A stretch of DNA of 17,344 bases from Dehalococcoidia bacterium (GTDB taxonomy: Bacteria > Chloroflexota > Dehalococcoidia > Dehalococcoidales > Fen-1064), in contig PMCB01000032.1 in assembly GCA_003153955.1 (NCBI GenBank), forward strand, positions 4,625 through 21,968, read 5' to 3'. Shown one piece after another: positions 1 to 8,264 of the stretch. Position numbers and translations under genes: made by a program. Position 1 is the stretch's first letter. Each line of letters starts with the position of its first letter. The notes beneath the pieces are model-generated. The model did no database searches. It was not told where the DNA came from and saw only the letters and a list, made by a program, of their open reading frames with translations.

Positions 1-491
<491 letters not shown>

Positions 492-538
492 CTAATAATT
501 TCAGGGCTTGGCAGACTGTCTCCGTAAAAGAAACAGGT

Positions 539-568
539 GGTTGTTGTCCAAGTCACGGTCGAACAACC
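539..568 (-). other. Hairpin at the predicted 5' end of the enolase transcript
   Basis: GGTTGTT (539-545) and AACAACC (562-568) form a perfect 7-base inverted repeat with a 16-base loop. It begins at almost the predicted enolase transcription start, so it would cap the 5' end of the leader RNA. It could stabilise the mRNA or be an operator. No known riboswitch was recognised. Confidence 0.35.
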
Positions 569-570
569 TG

Positions 571-600
571 ATTATAGCATTAGCAATGAACGGTAGTAAA
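571..600 (-). promoter_or_regulatory. Promoter of the enolase gene
   Basis: On the minus strand a perfect -10 TATAAT (571-576) is preceded, with an 18-base spacer, by TTTACT (595-600, 4 of 6 to TTGACA). The transcript would start near 564 and carry a leader of about 85 bases. The hexamers are seen; promoter activity is inferred. Confidence 0.6.
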
Positions 601-717
601 AAACAGACTGACAAAAATCACATTCGTTCTCCTGCCCTTTCGTTTAAAATCTACTTGTAACCCGACCTCAAATATAGTAGCCTAAAGGCAGTCGCTGTGC
701 TTCCAAGGAGTCTCAAA

Positions 718-3198
718 TTGACAGAAAAACCGGCATCTGACAAAAAAACCAAAGCCAGTATTCCGATTACCGGGATGACCTGTACTACTTGCGCACTGAC
801 CGTGGAAAAAGGTCTGGCAGAAACTCCCGGCGTGGAAAAAGCATCGGTCAATTTTGCATCGGAGAAAGCTTCGGTAGAATATGACCCCAGTAAAACCAAC
901 CTCACCAAACTGGCGCATGCTGTTTCGGAGCTGGGTTACGGCGTTGCCACCAAAAAATCCATTTATCCCGTCGGCGGGATGACCTGCGCCTCCTGTGTCG
1001 CCCATGTTGAAGAAGCGTTGAGAGACGTGCCCGGCGTCACTTCGGTCGCAGTCAATTTGGGTTCGGAAAAAGCGACCGTGGAATATATCGAAGGCACTAC
1101 TTACGCGGACATGAAAAAAGCCGTCGAGGATGCCGGTTATGAGCTCGGCAAGGAAATCGAAGGGCTAGAAGATGTCAGCGAGACCTCGCAGCGGGAAGTG
1201 CGCAAGGTGCGTAACCGGTTTATATTTGCGGCGATTTTGACTATTCCGATTGTGGTGATGATGTTAACGCCCATGTTCACAGGCATGAACTATCTGCTCT
1301 GGGCGCTGGCGACACCGGTACAATTCTGGGCGGGCTGGCGTTTCTACAAAGGCGCCTGGGGTGCGCTTAAACACCGCACTACCGATATGAACACGCTTAT
1401 CGCTGTCGGTTCATCGGCGGCTTATATTTATAGCGTTATCGCTACGGTTTTCCCCGGCGTGTTTACCTCCAACGGAATTAAAGCAAACGTTTATTTCGAT
1501 ACATCGGCGGCAATTATCACTTTGATTTTGCTGGGGCGTTACCTGGAAGCGCGGGCCAAAGGGCAAACCTCCGAAGCGATTAAGAAATTAATCGGTTTGC
1601 AGCCGAAAACCGCGATTGTTTTCCGGAACGGACAGGAACAGCAAATCCCGGTTGAAGACGTCGTCGCGGGAGACCTGATTCAGGTCAAGCCCGGCGAGCG
1701 CGTACCGGTGGACGGCATTGTCCGGGATGGTTTTTCCAGCCTGGATGAATCGATGATTACCGGCGAAAGCATCCCCGTGGAAAAGAAACCGGGGGATGAA
1801 GTCATCGGCGCGACGATTAACAAAACCGGCAGCTTTAAGTTCGAAGCCACCAAAATTGGCAAGGATACGACCCTGGCGCGGATCGTGCGGCTGGTGGAAG
1901 AGGCGCAGGGAAGCAAAGCTCCTGTCCAGAAACTGGCGGATGTGATTGCCAGTTATTTTGTGCCAATTGTCATCGGGATTGCGGTTGTGACTTTTCTGGT
2001 CTGGTTTTTTGCCGGGCCGTCGCCGCATCTGACCTACGCTTTTCTCAACTTCGTGGCAGTGCTGGTGATCGCCTGCCCCTGTGCTCTCGGGCTGGCTACG
2101 CCGACAGCGATTATCGTCGGTACGGGCAAAGGGGCGGAACAGGGCATCCTCATCCGCAGCGCCGATACGCTGGAGCGGGCGCACAAAATCAACGCCGTGC
2201 TGCTGGACAAAACCGGCACGCTGACACAGGGCAAACCTGCGGTTACCGATATCATCGCCGGCGCCGGTTATTCTCATGATGAGGTATTACGGTTGGCGGC
2301 TTCGGCGGAAAAAAATTCGGAACACTCCCTGGCCGAAGCCATTGTGAAAACGGCCTCCGAAAAGAAACTGGCTCTCTCCCCGGTTTCGGACTTTAGCGCT
2401 ATGCCCGGTTTGGGAATCGAAGCAGTAGTGGACGGTAAACAAATTGTGCTGGGCAACCTGAAATTAATCGAAGAACGAAAACTGATTCTGGATGAACTGG
2501 TCTTCAAAGCCAACGAATTGGTATCTGCCGGCAAGACGGTGATGTTTCTTTCCGTCGAAGGGCAGGGCGCCGGATTGATTGCGCTGGCGGATACCATCAA
2601 ACCGGAAGCACAGAAAGTTGTGCATCAGCTGCACAAAATGGGTATTGAAGTGGCGATGGTTACCGGTGATAACAATCGCACCGCGGAGGCGATTGCCCGT
2701 CAGGCCGGCATCGACCGGGTTTTCTCAGAAGTCCTGCCGGAAAACAAAGCCGACGAAGTGAAAAAACTGCAGGCTGAAGGGAAAGTTGTGGCGATGGTCG
2801 GGGACGGCATCAACGATGCCCCGGCGCTGGCGCAGGCGGATGTTGGTATTGCCATCGGCACCGGCACGGACGTGGCAATGGAGACAGGCGATATTACGCT
2901 CATCCGCGGCGAACTGCACGGCATTGTCACCGCCATTTCGCTCAGTAAACAAACGATGCGTACCATCCGGCAGAACCTGTTCTGGGCATTTGCCTATAAT
3001 GTAATATTGATTCCGGTGGCGGCCGGTGTGCTGTATTTCGTCTTTAAAAATGGCACCGTACCTTCCGGGTTGAAATTTGCCCTCGGCGACCGCGGTTTTT
3101 TAAACCCGATTCTGGCCGCGGCGGCCATGGCCCTGAGCTCGATTACGGTGGTGACTAATTCCCTGCGCCTCCGGTCGTTTAAACCCGCAAAGGATTAA
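718..3198 (+). CDS. copA: Copper(I)-exporting P1B-1 ATPase CopA
   Basis: This inner-membrane pump uses ATP to export Cu(+) from the cytosol. From the TTG at 718 it has 826 residues, normal for CopA with two N-terminal HMA domains: GMTCTTC (C22/C25) and GMTCASC (C90/C93). Core motifs are TGES (348-351), the membrane CPC (453-455), the phosphorylated Asp in DKTGTLT (D497) and GDGINDAP (from 695). The C-terminal helices carry YN and MALSS...NSLRL, which mark the Cu(+) subgroup P1B-1. The TTG is preferred because AAGGAG (705-710) lies 7 bases before it; an in-frame GTG at 697 lies ahead of that site. The usual HP dipeptide of the nucleotide-binding domain is H536-S537 here. A YHS-domain gene follows downstream. 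A weak -10 (TATAGT, 673-678) is visible. Confidence 0.95.
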   Translation: MTEKPASDKKTKASIPITGMTCTTCALTVEKGLAETPGVEKASVNFASEKASVEYDPSKTNLTKLAHAVSELGYGVATKKSIYPVGGMTCASCVAHVEEALRDVPGVTSVAVNLGSEKATVEYIEGTTYADMKKAVEDAGYELGKEIEGLEDVSETSQREVRKVRNRFIFAAILTIPIVVMMLTPMFTGMNYLLWALATPVQFWAGWRFYKGAWGALKHRTTDMNTLIAVGSSAAYIYSVIATVFPGVFTSNGIKANVYFDTSAAIITLILLGRYLEARAKGQTSEAIKKLIGLQPKTAIVFRNGQEQQIPVEDVVAGDLIQVKPGERVPVDGIVRDGFSSLDESMITGESIPVEKKPGDEVIGATINKTGSFKFEATKIGKDTTLARIVRLVEEAQGSKAPVQKLADVIASYFVPIVIGIAVVTFLVWFFAGPSPHLTYAFLNFVAVLVIACPCALGLATPTAIIVGTGKGAEQGILIRSADTLERAHKINAVLLDKTGTLTQGKPAVTDIIAGAGYSHDEVLRLAASAEKNSEHSLAEAIVKTASEKKLALSPVSDFSAMPGLGIEAVVDGKQIVLGNLKLIEERKLILDELVFKANELVSAGKTVMFLSVEGQGAGLIALADTIKPEAQKVVHQLHKMGIEVAMVTGDNNRTAEAIARQAGIDRVFSEVLPENKADEVKKLQAEGKVVAMVGDGINDAPALAQADVGIAIGTGTDVAMETGDITLIRGELHGIVTAISLSKQTMRTIRQNLFWAFAYNVILIPVAAGVLYFVFKNGTVPSGLKFALGDRGFLNPILAAAAMALSSITVVTNSLRLRSFKPAKD

Positions 3199-3223
3199 AA
3201 TAGTAAAAAGATAATAACTTATT

Positions 3224-3317
3224 ACCATTGCGAGGAATCCTTCAGATGAAGGATGACGAAGCAATCTCGATGTGGCGGGGAGATTGCCACGACTGCCGCA
3301 GGCAGGCTCGCAATGGT
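3224..3317. repeat. Palindromic intergenic repeat (REP/BIME-like) between copA and the YHS gene
   Basis: The ends form an 11-base perfect inverted repeat: ACCATTGCGAG (3224-3234) and CTCGCAATGGT (3307-3317). Inside are GCAATCTC (3261-3268) against GAGATTGC (3280-3287), an 8-base-stem palindrome ATCCTTCAGATGAAGGAT (3237-3254) and CTGCC/GGCAG (3293-3305). As RNA this would fold into a long branched hairpin. The nested design resembles dispersed REP/BIME-type repeats, but only one copy was seen here. A reading frame runs through it into the YHS gene and could mislead start calling. Confidence 0.75.
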
Positions 3318-3356
3318 GATCAGCATATTTGGAATGGAATAATAAGGAGTTTAAAA

Positions 3357-3506
3357 ATGGCCATCGACCCGGTTTGCAAAATGACAGTAGATGAGAAAAA
3401 ATCCGCCGCCACATCCGATTATAACGGTAAAAAGTATTACTTCTGCGCCAAAGGCTGCAAAATTGTCTTTGACAAGAACCCGGAAAAATACCTGGCAAAG
3501 AAGTGA
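3357..3506 (+). CDS. Small stand-alone YHS-domain protein, probable copper/metal binder
   Basis: This 49-residue protein is essentially one YHS domain: it opens MAIDPVCKMTV and continues with YYFCAKGCKIVFDKNPEKYL. Likely metal ligands are C7, C30 and C34. YHS domains occur fused to, or encoded beside, CopA-type ATPases and are thought to bind copper. The ATG at 3357 is chosen because AAGGAG (3344-3349) lies 7 bases upstream and the family's DPVCKM motif starts at residue 4. The reading frame is open back to 3228, but that part lies in the palindromic repeat and is not protein-like. The copA position suggests cotranscription and a role as cytosolic Cu(+) buffer or chaperone, which is inference. 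The domain call is firm. Confidence 0.88.
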   Translation: MAIDPVCKMTVDEKKSAATSDYNGKKYYFCAKGCKIVFDKNPEKYLAKK

Positions 3507-3550
3507 TACAAACGGAGAGCCGACTTATAAATGGCTGGCGTATTAGTTTT

Positions 3551-4465
3551 CTATTTCGCCTGTCTCTGTAAATAGCGGTGGGCCTGGAGGGCGGCTTTGG
3601 CGCCTTCGCCGGTGGCAATGACAATCTGTTTTTCCGGCACGTTGGTAACGTCGCCGGCGGCAAAAAGTCCTGGTACCCCGGTCTCGCACGACAAATTGAC
3701 CGGCACTTCGCCGTATTCGTTCAATTTGAGCAAATCTTTGACCATATCGGAATTGGGTTCCAGCCCGATTTCCACAAATATCCCGGTATCATCCAGCTGT
3801 TTCGTATCGCCTGTTTTGATTTCTTTGATGACGATGCCTTCAGCCAATGCTTGTCCGATGATTTTTTCGGTCTGATAATTGGTATAAATTGTCAGGTTTT
3901 TCGCATCTGCGAGCTTTTCGATCATTATTGGGTCGCCGGTCAAAGGCGTGACCGAGACCATGTCAACGTGTTCAGCCACTTTCACCATATCGAGGGCGGC
4001 TTCGATGGCGGAATTCCCGCCGCCGATGACGGCCACTTTCTGGCCCGCAAAAACCGGGCCGTCGCAGGTGGCGCAGTAAGTTACGCCGCGGCCGGTCAAT
4101 TCTTTTTCGCCTTCAACATTCAATCGTCGGGGACGTTTGCCGCTGGCCAATACTACTACTTTCCCCTGAAATTTCTCGCCCGATTCCGATATTACTTCAA
4201 AGCCCCCGTCGATTTTTTTAATTTGTGCTATTTTAGGGCCGATTTTCTGGTCGATGGGGAACTGGTTGACCTGCTGTTGGAATTTGGCAATCAAATCAGG
4301 GCCTTCAATGAACTGGTAACCGAGGTAGTTTTCCACGCCCGACGTCCAGTTCACCTGTCCGCCGATATCGCTGGTGATGAGCAATGTATTCAACCGCTTG
4401 CGGGCGGCATATACCGATGCCGCCATCCCGGCCGGGCCGCCGCCTACGATGATAATTTCGTACAT
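3551..4465 (-). CDS. trxB: Thioredoxin-reductase-like flavoprotein (disulfide reductase)
   Basis: This is a cytosolic FAD enzyme that passes electrons from a pyridine nucleotide to a dithiol partner. It has 304 residues, normal for low-molecular-weight TrxR. In order: FAD-binding GGGPAGMAAS (8-17), redox-active CATC (C131/C134), nucleotide-binding GGGNSAIEAA (148-157) and a C-terminal FAD motif GLFAAGDV. The HRRxxxR motif that gives classical TrxB its NADPH preference is absent; that stretch reads VSVTPLTGDPIMIEKL, so NADH or another donor is plausible. The ATG directly follows the stop codon of the glutaredoxin gene, whose last codons contain the GGAGG ribosome binding site. This implies strict cotranslation and makes that protein the likely partner. 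It could equally be called an AhpF-like or NADH:glutaredoxin reductase. Confidence 0.9.
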   Translation of the reverse strand: MYEIIIVGGGPAGMAASVYAARKRLNTLLITSDIGGQVNWTSGVENYLGYQFIEGPDLIAKFQQQVNQFPIDQKIGPKIAQIKKIDGGFEVISESGEKFQGKVVVLASGKRPRRLNVEGEKELTGRGVTYCATCDGPVFAGQKVAVIGGGNSAIEAALDMVKVAEHVDMVSVTPLTGDPIMIEKLADAKNLTIYTNYQTEKIIGQALAEGIVIKEIKTGDTKQLDDTGIFVEIGLEPNSDMVKDLLKLNEYGEVPVNLSCETGVPGLFAAGDVTNVPEKQIVIATGEGAKAALQAHRYLQRQAK

Positions 4466-4816
4466 CTATGCCTCCGGAGGTTTGATAGCGGCCGGCGGAG
4501 TTGGAGTCGGAGGAGAAGTTTGTACTACCGGTAATGCCGGTTCAACCACCATGGAAATTGCTGTACCGGGACCTTCTTTCGCCAGCAATTCATCAATCCT
4601 GCTCTGATTGAATCCAAGAATAATCTCATTACCGATAATAACAACGGGTACGGACATCTGATTTGTTTTTTGAATCATTTCTTTGGCTTTTTCCCTGTCC
4701 TTGCCGACATTAATATCCGTGTAAGCCACGCCCTTGCTCGTAAGATATTCTTTTACCCGGTGACACCATGGGCAGGTTTCCGTGGAATAAACTGTGACGT
4801 TTTTAGTTTCTGGCAT
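4466..4816 (-). CDS. Glutaredoxin-like redox protein with a proline-rich tail
   Basis: This 116-residue protein carries a glutaredoxin/NrdH-type thioredoxin fold: beta strand VTVYST, active site CPWC (C15/C18), the cis-proline loop SVPV (55-58, Pro57) and the IILGFN turn. The fold ends near residue 81. Residues about 82-116 form an extra tail rich in Pro, Thr and Ala with no predicted fold. The protein probably shuttles electrons from the reductase encoded directly downstream to disulfides or peroxide-reducing enzymes. A GGAGG site lies just before the ATG. Upstream is a promoter region with two palindromes. The family is firm; the physiological target is unknown. Confidence 0.88.
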   Translation of the reverse strand: MPETKNVTVYSTETCPWCHRVKEYLTSKGVAYTDINVGKDREKAKEMIQKTNQMSVPVVIIGNEIILGFNQSRIDELLAKEGPGTAISMVVEPALPVVQTSPPTPTPPAAIKPPEA

Positions 4817-4867
4817 TTTCGTCCTCCGGTTTGTTATTCGTTCCAGTATGTTATTGAACTAGCATCC

Positions 4868-4873
4868 AGTATA
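4868..4873 (-). promoter_or_regulatory. Candidate -10 element of the grx-trxB operon
   Basis: TATACT on the minus strand matches TATAAT at 5 of 6 positions. The hexamer 17 bases upstream (CAGCGC) is not a -35 box, as expected for an activator-dependent promoter. The predicted start near 4861 leaves a leader of about 45 bases to the grx ATG. A 7-base inverted repeat CGTTCCA/TGGAACG (4839-4845, 4875-4881) brackets it. Confidence 0.4.
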
Positions 4874-4894
4874 TTGGAACGTGGCTCCGGGCGC

Positions 4895-4910
4895 TGTGAT
4901 TAATATCACC
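4895..4910. promoter_or_regulatory. CRP/FNR-family-like operator
   Basis: TGTGA-N6-TCACC matches the CRP-type consensus TGTGA-N6-TCACA at 9 of 10 half-site positions. Its centre (4902.5) is about 41.5 bases upstream of the start predicted from the -10 at 4868-4873, the classical class II activator position. The match and geometry are seen; binding by a CRP/FNR-family protein is inferred. Confidence 0.45.
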
Positions 4911-4932
4911 TTAAAGCGATTTTCTCTCCTTT

Positions 4933-4952
4933 GTAAGGACTAAAGTCCCGGA
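4933..4952. promoter_or_regulatory. DosR/DevR-box-like palindrome upstream of grx
   Basis: GGACTAAAGTCC (4937-4948) with its flanks agrees at 16 of 20 positions with the mycobacterial DosR box as I recall it, TTSGGGACTWWAGTCCCSAA. It lies 40 bases (about four helical turns) upstream of the CRP-like site. An outer pair TCTCTCC (4923-4929) and GGAGAGA (4963-4969) encloses it, so an RNA structure or the sbcC 3' end is an alternative. There is no U-run for a classical terminator in either direction. Confidence 0.35.
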
Positions 4953-5000
4953 GGTACGAACGGGAGAGATGAAAGAGCGAATTATTCCATAAACTAAGAA

Positions 5001-7574
5001 TCAGTTCAGGCTGATGGTCGAGCCTTCCGCTGTTTTTACCACGTCGATACGCGCCGGAAAAGCATCCCGCAGTTCTTCGACATGGGTAATCACCAGGATT
5101 TTCTCGAAGTCGTCCTGGATGGAATTAATCGCTTCTTTCAATTTCTCGATTCCGGAGGCATCCTGTGTCCCGAAGCCTTCATCGATAATCAATGTGGGCA
5201 GGGGCGCACCGGCCCTTCTCGCCAACAGCCGCGACAGCGCAATGCGGATGGCAAAATTGATGCGAAAAGCTTCCCCGCCGCTATACATCTCATAATTGCG
5301 GGTGCCCAATTCGTCGGAGATTTTGATTTCCAGCGTCTCGGTGACATCGCCTTTCTGCGTCTCTTTCTGGGTTTCAATCTTGACGTGCATCCTGTTATCG
5401 GTCATCCGCGCAAGCAATTTATTAGCCTCATTTTCGATTTCCGGCAGGGCCGTTTCAATCAGCAGGGCCTGGATGCCTTTTTTGCCGAATGCCTCCGCCA
5501 GTTCATGATAAATCGCGGCTTCTTTTGCCGCCGAATTCATTAGTTTTTCTTTTTCAGTTTTTTCAATTTCCAGGCGAGAATAGTAGTCCAGTTTGCTTTT
5601 AATCCCCCCGATTTTCTCCTGCACCTGTTTCTGCCCGGCTGTTAGCCGCTTAACCTCGGATTCTGCCTGGAGGAGACTACTCGTCACCCGGGGCAGTTCC
5701 GTGATTTCCATCGTTAATTCCTGTCTCTGCTGATTATCGGTTTTCAGTCCGTCCTGCAGTTCGGCAGCGGATTTTTCAGAACGGCCGATATCGTCTCTTT
5801 CCTGGTTAATCAACCTGTCAGCTTCATCCAACCGCTGTTTGGGAACCTCATATTTCTGCAGGCTGACAAGCTCCTGACGCGCCTGCTCATGTTTTTGGGC
5901 GTCGTAATTCAGCGCATTTAGTTCGGCATCAATCTGGTTAATAGTCTGCTGTTGGACAGCCGCAAAATCCTTGCGCGCCAGGCGCTCTTCAATCCGGGTC
6001 AATTCTTCTTTGGCCTCCGCCATCTGACGCCCTGATTCTTCGGCGCGGCTGATTTCTCTTTCCACAGCCCCGGAGCGGGTCTGTGCCTGAGCTTTATCTT
6101 TAGCCAGCGTTTTCTCAATCTGGGCGATTTCGACTTCTGTCACCTTTGTGGCCGATTTCTTCTGGGTGATTTCGGCGGTGATGCGTTTCAATATTTCCGT
6201 TTTGGCCTGCTTTTCCGAATTATAATGTAGGGAAATATGCTCTAACCCCGCTGTACCCAGTTCGGTCTGACAGACAGGACATCTGGCATTACCGGGTTGG
6301 CTCAGCAGCAGGTTCAATTTTTCGTCTATTTCCGCCGCTTCTTTTTCGAGCCGAATTTTATCCGCTTCCAGGCTGCGGACCAGTGCGACGGTTTCCTGTA
6401 CAGCTTCCCTTCGGGTGCGCAAAGTCTCCTCTTCCGCCGCCAGGTTCTGGAGCTGATTCTGTGCCTGCAGTAGTTCTGCTTTCAATTTCGGCAAGTCCTG
6501 AAAACTTTTTTCCAGCTCGGTGACTTTGTTTTGGAGCAAAGCGTGTTCTTTAGTCAGGGTCTGGCTTTCCCGTTCGATAAACATTGCCAGTTCATGACGG
6601 CGCTGATTAAATTTGTTGACCAGCACCAGATTTTTGTTCAAAGTATCGTTCAGGCTCTTAATTTCAACTAATTTTTTAAAACCGTCCTCGATTTCGGTCC
6701 GTTTCGAAAGTACCGCTTCATGTTCGGCGAATCTGGCGCGGAGCTGCCTGATTTGCTCCTGCCATTGGGTCAGTGTCCTTGTGCGTTCCGCGATGTTTTT
6801 CTCAAGCTGGAGTAAATGCGCCCGCTTGGACTCCAGTAATTCCTTTTGCTGCCGTAGTACACCAAGCGATGATTCCTGTTCTTTCAGTGATTTCTCGATT
6901 CCTTCCTGCTCAACCAGAGCCTTTTGTAATTCCGCTTCGCCGGCCGGTTTCATTTGTAATTCCCTGTCGATATCGGCGATGGATACTAAAAGTTGCGCCC
7001 GCAGCATTTCGCGTTGTCGGACAATATCTTTAGCCTGCGTTTCAAATCCGTCGTAATAGGACAGTCCGAGGATATTCACAAATACCTGCTTGCGTTTGGC
7101 CGGGCTGGACGTCGTAAATTCGTCAGCGTGTCCCTGCCGCAAAAAGGCGCTGTTGGTGAAAGTGCCGTAGTCCATGTGCAGCACATCGATAATTTTCTGC
7201 TGGGTCTGGGGCATCGAGTCGCCGTCCATCGCCCGGAAGTTGTTTTCGACGGCAATCTGGAAACTAAGCGACGATTGCCCCGATGCACCTTTTCTTTTCG
7301 GACGGGAGTGTTTGCGGATGATGCGGTAGTGCTGTTCCCCAACGGCAAACTCGAATTCCACTTCCATCTCGTTGGCATTCTGGTGAATCAGGTCATCATC
7401 CCGTTTGGCACGGGTTTCGCCCCACAATGCCCAGGTCATGGCGTCAATAATCGCGGATTTGCCGTTGCCGTTATCGCCGCAAATGCTCACCAGGTGGATG
7501 CCGGTAAAATCGAGCGTGGGGACATTTTCCCGGTAAGGCATGAAATTTTTCAGCGTCAGTCTGACAGGAATCAT
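5001..7574 (-). CDS. sbcC: SbcC/Rad50-family DNA repair ATPase
   Basis: This SMC-like ATPase is the partner of the SbcD/Mre11 nuclease in processing DNA ends and hairpins. The 857 residues show Walker A GDNGNGKS (33-40), a Q-loop region at RQGHADEF (146-153) and a long coiled coil (about 185-690). A zinc hook CPVC (C432/C435) splits the coil. The signature SGGE (from 765), Walker B LIIDEGFG (from 795) and the H-loop VITHVEE complete the head. Length and order are normal. The start is fixed by an in-frame stop 9 bases upstream. No Shine-Dalgarno sequence precedes the ATG, and TAAAAT (7583-7588) with an upstream TG could make an almost leaderless transcript. No sbcD lies on either side, unlike the usual sbcDC operon. 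Confidence 0.93.
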   Translation of the reverse strand: MIPVRLTLKNFMPYRENVPTLDFTGIHLVSICGDNGNGKSAIIDAMTWALWGETRAKRDDDLIHQNANEMEVEFEFAVGEQHYRIIRKHSRPKRKGASGQSSLSFQIAVENNFRAMDGDSMPQTQQKIIDVLHMDYGTFTNSAFLRQGHADEFTTSSPAKRKQVFVNILGLSYYDGFETQAKDIVRQREMLRAQLLVSIADIDRELQMKPAGEAELQKALVEQEGIEKSLKEQESSLGVLRQQKELLESKRAHLLQLEKNIAERTRTLTQWQEQIRQLRARFAEHEAVLSKRTEIEDGFKKLVEIKSLNDTLNKNLVLVNKFNQRRHELAMFIERESQTLTKEHALLQNKVTELEKSFQDLPKLKAELLQAQNQLQNLAAEEETLRTRREAVQETVALVRSLEADKIRLEKEAAEIDEKLNLLLSQPGNARCPVCQTELGTAGLEHISLHYNSEKQAKTEILKRITAEITQKKSATKVTEVEIAQIEKTLAKDKAQAQTRSGAVEREISRAEESGRQMAEAKEELTRIEERLARKDFAAVQQQTINQIDAELNALNYDAQKHEQARQELVSLQKYEVPKQRLDEADRLINQERDDIGRSEKSAAELQDGLKTDNQQRQELTMEITELPRVTSSLLQAESEVKRLTAGQKQVQEKIGGIKSKLDYYSRLEIEKTEKEKLMNSAAKEAAIYHELAEAFGKKGIQALLIETALPEIENEANKLLARMTDNRMHVKIETQKETQKGDVTETLEIKISDELGTRNYEMYSGGEAFRINFAIRIALSRLLARRAGAPLPTLIIDEGFGTQDASGIEKLKEAINSIQDDFEKILVITHVEELRDAFPARIDVVKTAEGSTISLN

Positions 7575-7619
7575 ATGGGCTTATTTTAACACAGACGAAC
7601 ATTGACAAACAGCAACGGG

Positions 7620-7795
7620 AAACTCTAAACTCTAAATCCTAAGCGCTAAACAAATCCAAAAGTAATAAAATAAAAATATCGAGACCATAATTTGGGGTTT
7701 TGGTTTTTAAACTTGTAATTTATCGATTGTTTGGAATTTGGATTTTGTAATTAAAGTTTGTTTAGTATTTAGAGATTCGGATTTAGGATTTCAAC
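7620..7795. repeat. AT-rich imperfect inverted repeat in the sbcC/PPC intergenic region
   Basis: The 233-base gap between divergent genes is built of short AT-rich words. On the left CTCTAAA occurs twice in tandem (7623-7636), followed by AAATCCTAA (7634-7642). On the right their reverse complements occur as TTTAGAG (7768-7774) and TTAGGATTT (7783-7791). The region is a degenerate inverted repeat of about 175 bases. Words GGAATTTGGA, TTGGATTTT and TCGATTGTT recur in the gap at 16201-16247. It must also hold the PPC promoter, which I could not place. Confidence 0.55.
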
Positions 7796-7807
7796 AAGGA
7801 GTATATT

Positions 7808-8251
7808 ATGCAAGCTGCCGAAGGGAAAATGGGACGTGTCTTTGTGATCCGGCTGGAAGAGGGCGATTTACTGCCCGCATCAATTGAGAAATTTGCGGAA
7901 GAAAAAAAGATTAAGAATGGTTTTGTTCTGCTGGTGGGGGGTATCGGAAGCGGGCAGGTGGTAGTCGGGCCGCGCGTCTCCGACCAGATGCCGCCGGACG
8001 CGATGCTGCTGCCCATCGACGGCGCGCATGAAGTGGTGGGTGTAGGCGTCCTCGCGCCGGGTGAAAACGGGAAAGCCGGTATGCACATGCACGCCGCAAT
8101 GGGACGCTCGGGAAAAACAACGACCGGCTGCATCCGTCCCGGGGTCAAGACCTGGCTGGTGGCAGAGGCAATCGTCTATGAAATCACCGGCATCGATGCT
8201 ACCAGGATTTTAGATAAAAAGAGCGGATTCGCTTTATTACAGGTGAAATAA
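7808..8251 (+). CDS. PPC/DUF296-domain protein
   Basis: A 147-residue protein made of one PPC (DUF296) domain. In plants this domain accompanies AT-hook DNA-binding motifs; in bacteria it stands alone and its role is unsettled. Family marks are the opening VFVIRLEEGDLLPASIEKFA, LLVGGIGSG (42-50) and the metal-site-like GMHMHAAMGR with H93 and H95. There is no AT-hook, signal peptide or membrane segment, so a cytosolic trimer is expected from family structures. AAGGAG lies 7 bases before the ATG. The stop is 13 bases from the flavoredoxin start, implying one operon; a link to flavin or metal chemistry is only a guess. Confidence 0.85.
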   Translation: MQAAEGKMGRVFVIRLEEGDLLPASIEKFAEEKKIKNGFVLLVGGIGSGQVVVGPRVSDQMPPDAMLLPIDGAHEVVGVGVLAPGENGKAGMHMHAAMGRSGKTTTGCIRPGVKTWLVAEAIVYEITGIDATRILDKKSGFALLQVK

Positions 8252-8264
8252 TATTAAGGAAAAA

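Noticed and set aside
1588..2277. Minus-strand frame of 229 codons inside copA
   Set aside because: It is the antisense shadow of the CopA actuator and membrane region; composition is Arg/His rich and there is no start signal.
3228..3356. Upstream in-frame extension of the YHS gene
   Set aside because: It lies inside the palindromic repeat, and a proper AAGGAG site marks the ATG at 3357.
3518..3545. Possible terminator between the YHS and trxB genes (AGCC/GGCT followed by TTAGTTTTC)
   Set aside because: The 4-base stem with an 11-base loop is too weak to call, although a terminator is expected in this convergent gap.
3578..4534. Long plus-strand reading frame (318 codons) opposite trxB and grx
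   Set aside because: It is antisense to two clearly recognised genes, has no ribosome binding site and low-complexity Phe/Gly-rich sequence, and matches no family.
4923..4969. Riboswitch or sbcC terminator reading of the nested repeats upstream of grx
   Set aside because: No U-run follows on either strand and no conserved riboswitch core was recognised; the operator reading fits the spacing better.
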